This document shows, in pieces, positions 25,538 to 33,631 of a stretch of 64,000 bases of DNA. Within the stretch, counting starts at the first letter, position 1; each line of letters begins with the position of its first letter. A program made the translations under genes and the position numbers. Location of the stretch: contig NZ_PYGK01000005.1 of assembly GCF_003014595.1 (NCBI RefSeq), positions 465,616 to 529,615 on the forward strand, in the 5' to 3' direction. Below the pieces are notes generated by a model that worked only from the letters and a program-made list of their open reading frames with translations, was not told where the DNA came from and ran no database searches. The stretch comes from Chitinophaga ginsengisoli (GTDB lineage: Bacteria; Bacteroidota; Bacteroidia; Chitinophagales; Chitinophagaceae).

Positions 25538-27091
25538 ATGAAAAAAGAGTTATTTACTGGAACTGCTGTTGTCATCGCATTGCTGGTGGCCGGTTGCCAG
25601 AAAAAGCAATCGGAAAGTATTACTCAGTTGAGTCCACCCACAACGTTAAGCGTCGCACCTGCATTAGGAACATTGCTGGATAGTGCTATTTATCGCATCA
25701 GGGCGTTCTCTTCGCTACCAGCAGGCCCGGTAGTTGAAGTAACTGGAAACTCAACCGCTGCAGGTGCTAAAATTCAGCAATGGGGATGGTTTCCTAATAA
25801 CGGACAGAAATGGAAGCTTATAAAAATCGATGCCACTTATTATAAGCTGGTCAATGTTACGAGTAATAAATGTCTCCAGTCGCCATCGGCAACTTCGGGA
25901 GAGATATTACAGCAGGGAACCGATGATGGCTCTGATGCACAACGCTGGGCAATTGCCTATTCCGGCAATAACAATGTTTTTTCGCTGACCAACAAGCAAA
26001 CAGGTATGAAAATGGTTGTTGATCCTGAAGATAGTGTGCCAGGCAGAAAAATCAAACAGAAAAGTAGTGTAACAGGCACGCAGGATCTCTTTGAATTCCG
26101 TAACCTCAATTTTCAGAATCCTTTAATTACTGGCAGCCGTCCTGATCCCTTCATAGCGCAGAAAGATGGATATTATTATTTCCTGTATACTAAAGGTAAT
26201 AAGATAGGCATTACGAAAACTCCATCCGTATCATTACTGGCGGCTATGCCTGAGACCATCGTCTGGACTCCTCCCACTGGTACGGCGTATTCGTCTAATA
26301 TATGGGCGCCTGAATTACATTTCCTGTCAGGCAAGTGGTATATCTATTTCGCTGCTGATGATGCAGGTGGAGATGATAATCACCGCATGTTCGTACTGGA
26401 GAATCCCAATGCAGATCCAACAACCGGAACATGGACATTCAAAGGAAAGATATTTGATTCAACTGATCAATGGGCTATTGATGGTTCGGTATTGACCATT
26501 GGCACTAAAAATTACTTCATATGGTCGGGTTGGGAGAATGTGGCTACCAAATATAAACAGTATATATACCTTGCTCCGATGTCCAACCCATGGACCATCA
26601 GCGGTGCCAGGGTGGCTGTATCATCGCCTACCAATACCTGGGAAAAATATGAGCCCAGTTCATTAGGACTTGGCGTTAATGAAGGTCCTATCATGCTGCA
26701 GAAAGATGCCAGTAGTCCGGTATTCATTATATATTCCGCAAGCCGGTATACGAGTGACAATTATTGCCTGGCACAGATACAGTTAAGAAGCGGAGGTGAT
26801 CCCACCGTTGCCGCCGACTGGATAAATAAGAAACAGGTGTTTGTCAGAAATGATGCTAACAGTGTTTATGGACCAGGGCACAACGGCTTTTTTACCAGTA
26901 GTTATACCGACGCAAACGATGTGTTGCATACCGAAAACTGGTTTGTATATCATGCGCGCAGTGTAGCCGCCACTACAAATGGAGGCAGACCGGCGAGAAT
27001 ACAAAAGCTAACCTGGAATACAGATGGATCACCAAACTTTGGCGTAGCCGGAGCTACAGGTGTTGATATTCCTATTCCGATAGGTGACTGA
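25538..27091 (+). CDS. GH43-like glycoside hydrolase lipoprotein with ricin-type lectin domain
   Basis: 517 residues. The lipoprotein signal ends at VAGC (Cys20). Residues about 50-185 form a ricin-B-like lectin module (IQQWGWFPNNGQKWKLI, and later QRW repeats). The five-bladed GH43 catalytic domain follows from about 195, with candidate catalytic Asp203 (SRPDPF), Asp315 (WAIDGSV) and Glu382 (NEGPIM). GH43 enzymes remove arabinose or xylose side chains from plant polysaccharides. A surface or periplasmic lipoprotein location is inferred. It is followed by a strong terminator, so it is probably monocistronic. Confidence 0.92.
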   Translation: MKKELFTGTAVVIALLVAGCQKKQSESITQLSPPTTLSVAPALGTLLDSAIYRIRAFSSLPAGPVVEVTGNSTAAGAKIQQWGWFPNNGQKWKLIKIDATYYKLVNVTSNKCLQSPSATSGEILQQGTDDGSDAQRWAIAYSGNNNVFSLTNKQTGMKMVVDPEDSVPGRKIKQKSSVTGTQDLFEFRNLNFQNPLITGSRPDPFIAQKDGYYYFLYTKGNKIGITKTPSVSLLAAMPETIVWTPPTGTAYSSNIWAPELHFLSGKWYIYFAADDAGGDDNHRMFVLENPNADPTTGTWTFKGKIFDSTDQWAIDGSVLTIGTKNYFIWSGWENVATKYKQYIYLAPMSNPWTISGARVAVSSPTNTWEKYEPSSLGLGVNEGPIMLQKDASSPVFIIYSASRYTSDNYCLAQIQLRSGGDPTVAADWINKKQVFVRNDANSVYGPGHNGFFTSSYTDANDVLHTENWFVYHARSVAATTNGGRPARIQKLTWNTDGSPNFGVAGATGVDIPIPIGD

Positions 27092-27114
27092 TAAGGTTAT
27101 CAGGGTTGTTTATG

Positions 27115-27155
27115 GGGCCGACCTAAAAGCAGCTTTTTTGCTTTTGGGTCGGCCC
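27115..27155 (+). terminator. Terminator of the GH43 gene
   Basis: GGGCCGACC at 27115-27123 pairs with GGTCGGCCC at 27147-27155, with an extra AAAAGCA/TGCTTTT inner stem and a T run after it. It lies 24 bp after the GH43 stop. Confidence 0.9.
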
Positions 27156-27157
27156 TG

Positions 27158-27178
27158 TTTTTAGTGCCCGGTAGCGGT
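27158..27178. repeat. Dispersed 21-bp repeat, copy 1
   Basis: TTTTTAGTGCCCGGTAGCGG plus T. It is identical to 31245-31265. Both copies directly follow a terminator hairpin and sit just beyond the 3' end of a minus-strand coding sequence. Confidence 0.85.
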
Positions 27179-27196
27179 ACTTTTGCTGGATCTCTT

Positions 27197-27376
27197 TTAA
27201 AATTTATAAAGATAATTTACTGTGAGCCTGGCACCATTTCCTTTCACATAGCCAAGGTTATCAGACATCCATTGAGAAGGAATAGTAAAGTAATTTTTAT
27301 TCAATAGGTTTTCTATACCGATTTGGACAGCGTCTACTACCGTTACCTTCACTTCTGCGACACAGAACTCATTTTA
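27197..27376 (-). pseudogene. Chimeric remnant: hypothetical-gene segment joined to a TonB-receptor C-terminus
   Basis: Reading the minus strand to stop 27197-27199 gives NEFCVAEVKVTVVDA, then VQIGIENLLNKNYFTIPSQW and a final barrel strand GARLTVNYLYKF. The last part is a typical TonB-dependent-receptor C-terminus (a GIENLLNKNY motif and terminal aromatic). The first part closely matches an internal segment of the gene at 29029-29568 (NEFRVAEVEVTVVDA) at protein and DNA level. No start and no full gene exist, so this is recombination debris. Its upstream end touches the stop of the SDR gene. Confidence 0.8.
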
Positions 27377-28171
27377 GTTAACTACCGGGAAATTTCCTCC
27401 ATCGATAGCGAGATTCGCGCCAGTGATATAGGAGGCGGCGGGTGAAACAAGGAAGTAGATCAGTTCAGCTGTTTCTTCCGGAGCGGCCATTCTTCCCAGC
27501 GGTACGCCACCAACTCTTTCGAAAAGCTTTTCAGTCATTTTCTCCACAGTAATATCTGCCTGTTTTGCATAATCCTCCAGAAAAGCGGTCATAGCCTCCG
27601 TTTTATTTAAGCCAGGAGATACGGTCACTACTCTTATACCTTTATCGGCAACTTGTGTGGCCAATGCTTTACTATAGGTATTCAATGCTGCTTTTGCGGT
27701 ACTATAAGCCATAGTAGACTCCCAGATAGGAAACTGACTACTAGTGGTGGAGATATGAATGATCACGCCACTTTTTTGCTCCAGCATTTTGGGTAGTAAA
27801 GCCCTATCGAGGCGAACAGACGAGAGCAGGTTAACTTGCAGGGCCTGGTTCCAGTGTTCGTCCGTCAGGGTACTAAATCCTCCACCTGGATAGGTGTTTG
27901 CTCCCATGTTATTGATCAGTATGTCTATGTGCCCGAATTGCTCGTGAATGAAATTGGCTACTTTGTTCACTTCTTCAGCCTTTGATAAGTCTGCGGCAAT
28001 AAAGGTGTATGTGGCACCCTGCTCATCCGGTGGATTTCGGGCTGTGACAATAACAGTTGCACCTGCCTGCTCTAATCGTTTAACAATAGCTTTACCGATT
28101 CCCTTTGTTCCTCCTGTCACCAGGGCGATTTTACCTTGTAATATCCCATTAGTGGTTTGTCTACTTTCCAT
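27374..28171 (-). CDS. SDR-family oxidoreductase (HxlR-linked)
   Basis: 265 residues. Classical SDR features: TGGTKGIG cofactor motif near the N-terminus, NNMGAN (the NNAG position), the ISTTSSQ serine region, YSTAKAALN with catalytic Tyr and Lys, and a terminal AIDGGNFPV segment as in the FabG-like group. It would reduce or oxidise a small carbonyl/alcohol with NAD(P). Transcribed divergently from an HxlR regulator across a 162-bp gap containing a palindrome, so control by that regulator is likely. Confidence 0.92.
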   Translation of the reverse strand: MESRQTTNGILQGKIALVTGGTKGIGKAIVKRLEQAGATVIVTARNPPDEQGATYTFIAADLSKAEEVNKVANFIHEQFGHIDILINNMGANTYPGGGFSTLTDEHWNQALQVNLLSSVRLDRALLPKMLEQKSGVIIHISTTSSQFPIWESTMAYSTAKAALNTYSKALATQVADKGIRVVTVSPGLNKTEAMTAFLEDYAKQADITVEKMTEKLFERVGGVPLGRMAAPEETAELIYFLVSPAASYITGANLAIDGGNFPVVN

Positions 28172-28221
28172 ACTAAATGTTTTTAATTGCGTGTTATTCG
28201 TTTACCGAAAAAATAGATTTA

Positions 28222-28246
28222 TTTTAGTTTCATAAAGTAACTAAAA
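28222..28246. promoter_or_regulatory. Palindromic operator candidate for HxlR regulator
   Basis: TTTTAGTT at 28222-28229 and AACTAAAA at 28239-28246 form a perfect inverted repeat with a 9-nt centre. Related half sites TGTAACTAAAA (28294-28304) and CATGTAACCA (28324-28333) lie nearer the regulator start. The position between the divergent SDR and HxlR genes fits autoregulation plus control of the SDR gene. Confidence 0.55.
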
Positions 28247-28333
28247 CTGTTGCTTGTAATTATTCTCACAGCACTAATTGGTAGTGACGTTTATGTAACT
28301 AAAAGCCGAAAAGTGGTAACATTCATGTAACCA

Positions 28334-28690
28334 ATGAAGAAATTGAAAGAAGATATACCCGCCTGCCCGATTGTTTACACGATGACCTATTTAGGCGGGA
28401 AATGGAAACCTATTATCCTGGGACGGCTCTTAAAGGGACCTGTTCGGTTTGGTAAGCTAGCGGTACAAATACCGGATATATCACGTAAAATATTAACTGA
28501 ACAACTGAAGGAGTTAGAGGAAGATGGACTGATTATCCGGCATAGCTATAACGAGAAGCCGCCACGTGTTGAATATGAATTAAGCGAGATAGGCCAAACG
28601 GTTATTCCTGTTTTATTGGCTATGACAGAGCTGGGGAGCAAAATGCATGAAGCTATAACCAGACATAAGCGTGTTGCTACAGGCGCTTAG
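28334..28690 (+). CDS. HxlR-family transcriptional regulator
   Basis: 118 residues. The HxlR winged-helix pattern is clear: a single N-terminal Cys (ACPIVYTMTYLGGKWKPIIL), then LLKGPVRFGKLAVQIPDISRKILTEQLKELEEDGLI, and wing RVEYELSEIGQ. Many family members sense aldehydes, quinones or redox stress through the N-terminal Cys. Divergent to the SDR gene, which is its likely target. Confidence 0.93.
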   Translation: MKKLKEDIPACPIVYTMTYLGGKWKPIILGRLLKGPVRFGKLAVQIPDISRKILTEQLKELEEDGLIIRHSYNEKPPRVEYELSEIGQTVIPVLLAMTELGSKMHEAITRHKRVATGA

Positions 28691-29028
28691 TGATTGCTAT
28701 TTCCCCTGCCCTCTCATCTCAATCCTGTACCGGATGGCTTTAGCCATTCGGGAGTCCAACGTATCAAAATGACCCCCTGGCATGCTTCATCCTTTCTCGG
28801 TGAGGCAGTACTACCTATGGCTTACTTTAAACTTACCAAAAGGATATCAAAAGGATACCAAAAGGATATAAAAAGGATATAAAAAGGATATCTATATATC
28901 AAATGGATATTGAAGTGACCTTTAAATACTATTTTAGTCTCCATTTGATAAGCTATTGGTAAGTTCTTCGTATATTAGAGATACTGAGACTGTAAACTTG
29001 TAATCTATAACCTCAAAAAACCTTTTTT
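28691..29028. other. Gene-free region with tandem and nested inverted repeats
   Basis: No gene is supported. It contains the 11-bp tandem array at 28837-28891 and two nested perfect 10-bp inverted repeats: AACTTACCAA at 28830-28839 with 28956-28965, and ATCAAATGGA at 28898-28907 with 28940-28949. Together these could fold as one long structured leader before the gene at 29029. Confidence 0.5.
28837..28891 (+). repeat. Five tandem 11-bp repeats (C/A)AAAAGGATA(T/C)
   Basis: Five adjacent units of exactly 11 bp: 28837, 28848, 28859, 28870 and 28881. A sixth variant, CAAATGGATAT, lies at 28900-28910. The period is close to one DNA helical turn, so bound proteins or bends would face the same side. 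No spacers, so it is not a CRISPR array. Confidence 0.9.
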
Positions 29029-29568
29029 ATGGCCATTGTTAAAGACAATATCCTCCTGAAGCTTGTACGGGGCACCCTCGGTAAGCAACTCACGATCTAC
29101 GAACGGAATGGGCAGATCATTATGGCGACGAAACGCGGTCCATCAAAGAAAAAGCCTACACAAAAGCAGTTAGAAGCAAGGCTTAAGATGACTATTGCTT
29201 CGGGACGTGCACAGCGGGCGCTGGCCGATCCGGAGGTAAAAGCCTACTATGCGTCGCTGGCAGGGCCAGGACAAAATGCCTATAATATAGCAGTGAAAGA
29301 CGCTTACCGCAGTCCTGAGGTTCAAAGTATCAGATTAGAAGAAGAGGAAGTTGTGGTGACTGCTAAAAATGAGTTCCGTGTAGCAGAAGTGGAGGTAACG
29401 GTAGTAGACGCTGAGGGTGTTGTTAAGGAGCGCGGGAAGGCTATCCTGGGCTGGAACGGAGTAGATTGGCATTATAAGGCAACTGTGCTGCCTGCAGGCG
29501 GTAAAGTCATCGTGGAGGTGGTAAGTCTGCCCGAGAAACTAACGGTGAAGGAATTGCTGCTTACATAA
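29029..29568 (+). CDS. Hypothetical protein, 179 residues (segment found duplicated at 27.3 kb)
   Basis: Function not recognised. The first half is basic and helical (RGPSKKKPTQKQLEARLKM, then AYYASLAGPGQNAYNIAVKDAY). The second half looks like a small beta domain (RVAEVEVTVVDAEG, KAILGWNGVDWHYKATVLPAGGKVIVEV). No signal peptide or membrane segment. A 49-bp piece around NEFRVAEVEVTVVDA is also present, slightly changed, in the remnant at 27328-27376, which implies more copies of this family in the genome. The gene follows an array of 11-bp repeats. Confidence 0.75.
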   Translation: MAIVKDNILLKLVRGTLGKQLTIYERNGQIIMATKRGPSKKKPTQKQLEARLKMTIASGRAQRALADPEVKAYYASLAGPGQNAYNIAVKDAYRSPEVQSIRLEEEEVVVTAKNEFRVAEVEVTVVDAEGVVKERGKAILGWNGVDWHYKATVLPAGGKVIVEVVSLPEKLTVKELLLT

Positions 29569-29937
29569 AAAACGTCTTCACTGTTTACGCATGGCTTCTT
29601 CCTGGTTGGGGAGTTTTGCCTGTATAGCTGAAATAATCTCCCATTTGCGCGCCTGCGCGAATTATTTTGACACGTTTTGTTCCCCCGTTGAAAGTGGGCA
29701 GGCGTAGCCTTGCCACAGGCTTTCAATTTGATCCTTGATGGATCAGGTCGAATCCTTGAGCACTTAACGGGGCTTGAAAGATGATGCTACTGCGGGAATC
29801 GAATTTACTTTGATTGGATGATATGCATTTATGAAAAGAAACCCATGATTATCAACTTCTAAGACATTTAGATAGCAGTGAATAAAATACGTTCGTTTAT
29901 TTTGGCAATTTGGTAATTTTAAAGCGACGCTTTTAAA
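29569..29937. other. Intergenic region with possible short gene remnant
   Basis: No full gene. On the minus strand, 29578-29661 reads FAQARKWEIISAIQAKLPNQ and on to a stop, a protein-like 27-residue stretch with no start and an immediate upstream stop, so perhaps the tail of a lost gene. The remainder is AT-rich leader for the AraC-type gene. Confidence 0.35.
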
Positions 29938-30336
29938 ATGAAACAAATGAGGCATAAAGAAAGAGATATCTCACCCAGAAAAATAGAAATTGCCAGGCAG
30001 TTTTTGTTTGAGCTAGATAAACATCTAACTGAACTAAAAACGGGACAAGTAGAAAAGTCGATCGAACTCAATGAAATTGCGGAACGATTGTTTATAGTTC
30101 CTAATCATATGAGCGACACCGTGAGAGAAGTATTAGGCAAATCGCCTTGCGAAATCTACGAGAATAAATTAGTAGAAATAGCCAAAGATATGCTTGAAAA
30201 TTCAAACAAGCCAGTCAACGAAATCGCGAGAACTTTAGATTACGACCCCTCTAATTTTACCAAGTTCTTTAAGAGTTATGCAGGATTAACGCCCTCAAAA
30301 TACAGGAAATCAAAAACAGAACACTTCACCATTTAA
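29938..30336 (+). CDS. Stand-alone AraC-type DNA-binding domain protein
   Basis: 132 residues, essentially only the two helix-turn-helix motifs of AraC regulators: IELNEIAERLFIVPNHMSDTVREV and VNEIARTLDYDPSNFTKFFKSYAGLTPSKYR. No sensor domain precedes them beyond a 45-residue helical lead. It probably regulates the SDR gene 64 bp downstream on the same strand. Confidence 0.88.
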   Translation: MKQMRHKERDISPRKIEIARQFLFELDKHLTELKTGQVEKSIELNEIAERLFIVPNHMSDTVREVLGKSPCEIYENKLVEIAKDMLENSNKPVNEIARTLDYDPSNFTKFFKSYAGLTPSKYRKSKTEHFTI

Positions 30337-30400
30337 ACAGAATAGCTCACCATTTATTTTTCTCGGGGCTTTCTAGTTTTGTCATCAATTAAATAATAAA

Positions 30401-31120
30401 ATGATGACAACAAAAAAGACAGTCCTGATTACAGGCGCCAATCAGGGACTTGGATTTGAGACAGCGAAACAACTAGCTGAACTTGGTTATTATGTTTACA
30501 TGGGAAGTCGTGATAGATCCAAAGGAATAGCAGCGCAGAAAAAATTAAATGAATCAGGACTTAGTGATGTGGAGTTTATTGAGATAGACGTAACAGACAT
30601 CAATTCAATAAAATCGGCAAAGCAGGAATTAGCAGCAAAAACACAACAATTAGATGTGCTGATCAATAATGCAGGCATCTCAGGGGGGAGCCCTCAAAAT
30701 ATGTCCACATACGAAATGGAAAATTTGCGAAAAGTATTTGAAACTAATTTTTTTGGAGCGGTACAAACAACACAACAGTTTATTGATTTACTAAAAGAAT
30801 CTGCAGCGCCACGAATAGTAAATGTTTCAAGCGGATTAGGTTCTCTCCAGTTTAGTAATTCTCATGATTTTGCATTCTATGCCTACGGATGTTCCAAAAC
30901 AGCATTAAATGCCTTTACTGTAAGTTTAGCGAAGGAATTTCGGAATACAAATTTCAAAATAAACAGTGTTGAGCCGGGCTATACAGCAACAAACCTCAAT
31001 CAATATCAGGGCACACAAACCGTAGAAGAAGCGGTTGGTATAATTGTCAAATCTGCAACCCTGGGTCACGATGCACCAACAGGAAAGTTTTTCTGGAAAG
31101 AAGGCGAATTTGCCTGGTAA
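30401..31120 (+). CDS. SDR-family oxidoreductase
   Basis: 239 residues from ATG 30401 (a second ATG follows at once). TGANQGLGFE cofactor motif, DVTD acidic pair, NNAGIS, VNVSSGLGS, and YGCSKTALN with catalytic Tyr and Lys. The Gln in ANQGLG and the shape resemble the carbonyl-reductase-like SDR group. Substrate unknown. Likely co-transcribed with the AraC-type gene upstream and ended by the hairpin at 31208. Confidence 0.92.
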   Translation: MMTTKKTVLITGANQGLGFETAKQLAELGYYVYMGSRDRSKGIAAQKKLNESGLSDVEFIEIDVTDINSIKSAKQELAAKTQQLDVLINNAGISGGSPQNMSTYEMENLRKVFETNFFGAVQTTQQFIDLLKESAAPRIVNVSSGLGSLQFSNSHDFAFYAYGCSKTALNAFTVSLAKEFRNTNFKINSVEPGYTATNLNQYQGTQTVEEAVGIIVKSATLGHDAPTGKFFWKEGEFAW

Positions 31121-31207
31121 AAAACTACAGGCAGAAGCATTTTCACTAGCATGGTTATTGACGTGTAGCCAGTAACTGCTGGACTAAAGATTATTGGTTG
31201 AAAGAAA

Positions 31208-31238
31208 AAGCCGTCTTAATTATTATTGAAGACGGCTT
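31208..31238. terminator. Terminator between convergent SDR and aldo/keto reductase genes
   Basis: AAGCCGTCTT at 31208-31217 pairs perfectly with AAGACGGCTT at 31229-31238, with a T run after it on the + side. Confidence 0.85.
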
Positions 31239-31244
31239 CTTCCT

Positions 31245-31265
31245 TTTTTAGTGCCCGGTAGCGGT
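31245..31265. repeat. Dispersed 21-bp repeat, copy 2
   Basis: Identical 21 bases to 27158-27178. The last base is also the first base of the reversed stop codon of the aldo/keto reductase gene. Confidence 0.85.
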
Positions 31266-32248
31266 TACTTACCCTGCAGGTTTGCCAGGCTTGCGGGATA
31301 GCGTTCTCCGTGAATGCTGATACTGTCCAAAGCCTTATTGATATTGGCTAAATCATCATCGCTCAAGGTGATGTTTACACCGCCTATATTTTCTTCCAGG
31401 CGAGTCATTTTTGTGGTTCCCGGAATCGGTACAATCCATGGCTTTTTCGCCAGCAACCATGCCAATGCAATCTGTGCTGGCGTTGCGTTATGCTCTCCCG
31501 AAATTTTTATTACAAGGTCAACAATGGTTTGATTCGCTTCGCGGTTTTCTTTGGTAAAACGAGGAATGACATTTCTCCAATCGGACTTGTCAAATTCGGT
31601 GTCCGCATTCATCTTACCCGTTAAAAATCCTTTGCCCAACGGGCTAAACGGAACGAAGCCAATGCCCAATTCTTCAAGCAATGGAATGATTTCTTTTTCA
31701 GGTTCGCGCCAGAACATAGAGTACTCGCTTTGCAAGGCCGTTACGGGTTGTACGGCATGCGCCCTGCGTATACTTTTCTCTCCAGCTTCACTCATACCGA
31801 AGTGTTTTACTTTACCTTCGGCAATCAAATCTTTTACGGTTCCGGCAACATCTTCAATAGGTACATTCGGGTCCACGCGGTGTAGATAAAACAAGTCGAT
31901 ATAATCGGTTTGCATATAACGCAGCGAGTTTTCCGCTACCTGCCTGATGCGTTCCGGGCGACTATCCAATCCGTCTGTATTCCTGCCGTTTTTAAAGCCG
32001 AACTTGGTAGCGATGATTACTTTATCACGTACATGGTGCAATCCTTTTCCTACCAATTGTTCATTGGCGCCTTGTCCATATGCTTCTGCAGTATCAAAGA
32101 AAGTAATTCCCGATTCATATGCTTTTTGAATGAGTGCAATGGCATCGTTTTCATTTGTTGCCGGACCATAACCATGGCTTAATCCCATGCAGCCGAAGCC
32201 AAGTTCGGACACTTCTAGTCCTGAGGCTCCTAAGTGTCGTGTTTTCAT
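31265..32248 (-). CDS. Aldo/keto reductase
   Basis: 327 residues, full length. The catalytic tetrad is visible: Asp52 and Tyr57 (FFDTAEAYGQG), Lys82 (IATKFGF) and His123 (FYLHRVDP). NADPH-binding C-terminal motif IPGTTKMTRLEENIGG. The sequence resembles the YhdN/IolS-like AKR group that reduces small aldehydes and ketones. Divergent to an AraC regulator across 142 bp, which is its probable controller. Confidence 0.95.
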   Translation of the reverse strand: MKTRHLGASGLEVSELGFGCMGLSHGYGPATNENDAIALIQKAYESGITFFDTAEAYGQGANEQLVGKGLHHVRDKVIIATKFGFKNGRNTDGLDSRPERIRQVAENSLRYMQTDYIDLFYLHRVDPNVPIEDVAGTVKDLIAEGKVKHFGMSEAGEKSIRRAHAVQPVTALQSEYSMFWREPEKEIIPLLEELGIGFVPFSPLGKGFLTGKMNADTEFDKSDWRNVIPRFTKENREANQTIVDLVIKISGEHNATPAQIALAWLLAKKPWIVPIPGTTKMTRLEENIGGVNITLSDDDLANINKALDSISIHGERYPASLANLQGK

Positions 32249-32390
32249 GTTGTATTTTTTTAGCTACAAAATTGTGAAGGATGGGGGAGCCGTTTTGTAT
32301 ACAGATTACTGGGTTTCCTACCAATATTACTGATTGGGAAGGCCGGTATCAAAAGGGATCTGTAATTTTGTAGCGATAAAAGAATAAGGT

Positions 32391-33287
32391 ATGGAAGACA
32401 TTGTAAGAATTGACAGCATTACGCAATACAATACCATGCGGGGCATAACTACCAAGCATCCTCTGGTTACAGTGATTGACCACTCGAAAGCGCTGCCGAT
32501 GCCTGCCAGGTCATTCAACTTTGGTTTGTATGCGGTTGGTTTGAAAGAACTGAACTCCGCCCAGTTGCGTTACGGAAGAAAGCACTATGACTACCAGGAG
32601 GGAAGTCTGGTATTTGTAGCGCCCGGACAGGTGGTAGGTGTGCAACCTGGCGTTGAATCATTTGCCCCGAAAGGCTGGTCATTGCTCTTTCATCCCGACC
32701 TGATAAACGGCACTCCGTTGGGCAAACACATTCAGGAATATTCCTTCTTTTCGTATGATGTAAATGAAGCGCTTCATCTGTCGGATAAGGAGAGGGGTAT
32801 TGTGATTGATTGCTTCTCAAAGATCGAGTATGAGCTCGATCAAAATATAGACAAGTACAGCAAAGGACTGATTGCATCAAACATCGAGTTGTTGCTCAAT
32901 TACTGCATCCGTTTTTACGACCGCCAGTTCATTACGCGCGACAATGCAAACAAAGGAATGCTGGAACGGTTTGAATACTTATTGAAAGGCTATTTTTCAT
33001 CCGATAAACCGCAGAACGAAGGCTTACCTTCCGTAGCTTATTTCGCGGAAGCCCTACATTTATCGCCCAACTATTTTGGTGACCTGGTGAAGAAAGAAAC
33101 CGGCAGATCTGCTCAGGAATACATTCAATCAAAAGTGATAGATTTGGCGAAAGAGAGAGTGTTTGACATGAATAAATCTGTGAGTGAAATTGCCTATGAA
33201 TTGGGCTTTAAATACCCGCAGCATTTCACCCGTTTATTCAAACAAAAAGTTGGGGTTACGCCGAATGATTACCGGACGTTGAATTAA
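32391..33287 (+). CDS. AraC-family transcriptional regulator
   Basis: 298 residues: an N-terminal cupin-like sensor (about 20-120, YQEGSLVFVAPGQVVG) and C-terminal paired helix-turn-helix (about 205-298, LPSVAYFAEALHLSPNYFGDLVKKETG and VSEIAYELGFKYPQHFTRLFKQKVGVTPNDYR). It is paralogous to the AraC gene at 51522-52430, sharing GLPSVxYFAxAL and the YG(R/Q)xxYD segment. Divergent to the aldo/keto reductase gene. Confidence 0.94.
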   Translation: MEDIVRIDSITQYNTMRGITTKHPLVTVIDHSKALPMPARSFNFGLYAVGLKELNSAQLRYGRKHYDYQEGSLVFVAPGQVVGVQPGVESFAPKGWSLLFHPDLINGTPLGKHIQEYSFFSYDVNEALHLSDKERGIVIDCFSKIEYELDQNIDKYSKGLIASNIELLLNYCIRFYDRQFITRDNANKGMLERFEYLLKGYFSSDKPQNEGLPSVAYFAEALHLSPNYFGDLVKKETGRSAQEYIQSKVIDLAKERVFDMNKSVSEIAYELGFKYPQHFTRLFKQKVGVTPNDYRTLN

Positions 33288-33307
33288 ATAGTTTTTTGCT
33301 GACATTG

Positions 33308-33520
33308 TCATTCTCCATTAATTATGTCGCCTGCTCTGAATGACCATTCCATATGTTTGCCAATATCTTGTCGTATCAGCATATTTAGCTGTGCAGTATG
33401 ATGTTGGGTATGTCGAAGGTTATAAAGTAGAATTTCCAAAATCGGATAATCCATATCATTTGGCCCGTCGATATATCCTACGGGCCTGTTACCTCGCAAA
33501 TATCTGCCACCTTCATAAAA
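33308..33520 (-). pseudogene. C-terminal fragment of a DinB-family protein
   Basis: The minus-strand frame ending at 33308 reads FYEGGRYLRGNRPVGYIDG, then PILEILLYNLRHTQHHTAQLNML. The RHTQHHxAQLN motif is the metal-binding C-terminal helix of DinB proteins. A stop lies just before the fragment, and the first two thirds of the protein are missing. Remnant of a gene other than the DinB at 2712. The rest of the 33288-33631 gap holds nothing else I can support. Confidence 0.65.
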
Positions 33521-33631
33521 TTACGAAATGCCGTAAAAGGATTTCAAAATGAATTTCTTGTAATAATTTGATATTCAGCTAATTATCAGATGGCACTTTA
33601 ATTGACTTCATGGGGAAACAAAATTTCTTTT

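Noticed and set aside
28837..28910. Possible CRISPR array
   Set aside because: Units are 11 bp and contiguous with no spacers, and no cas genes are present.
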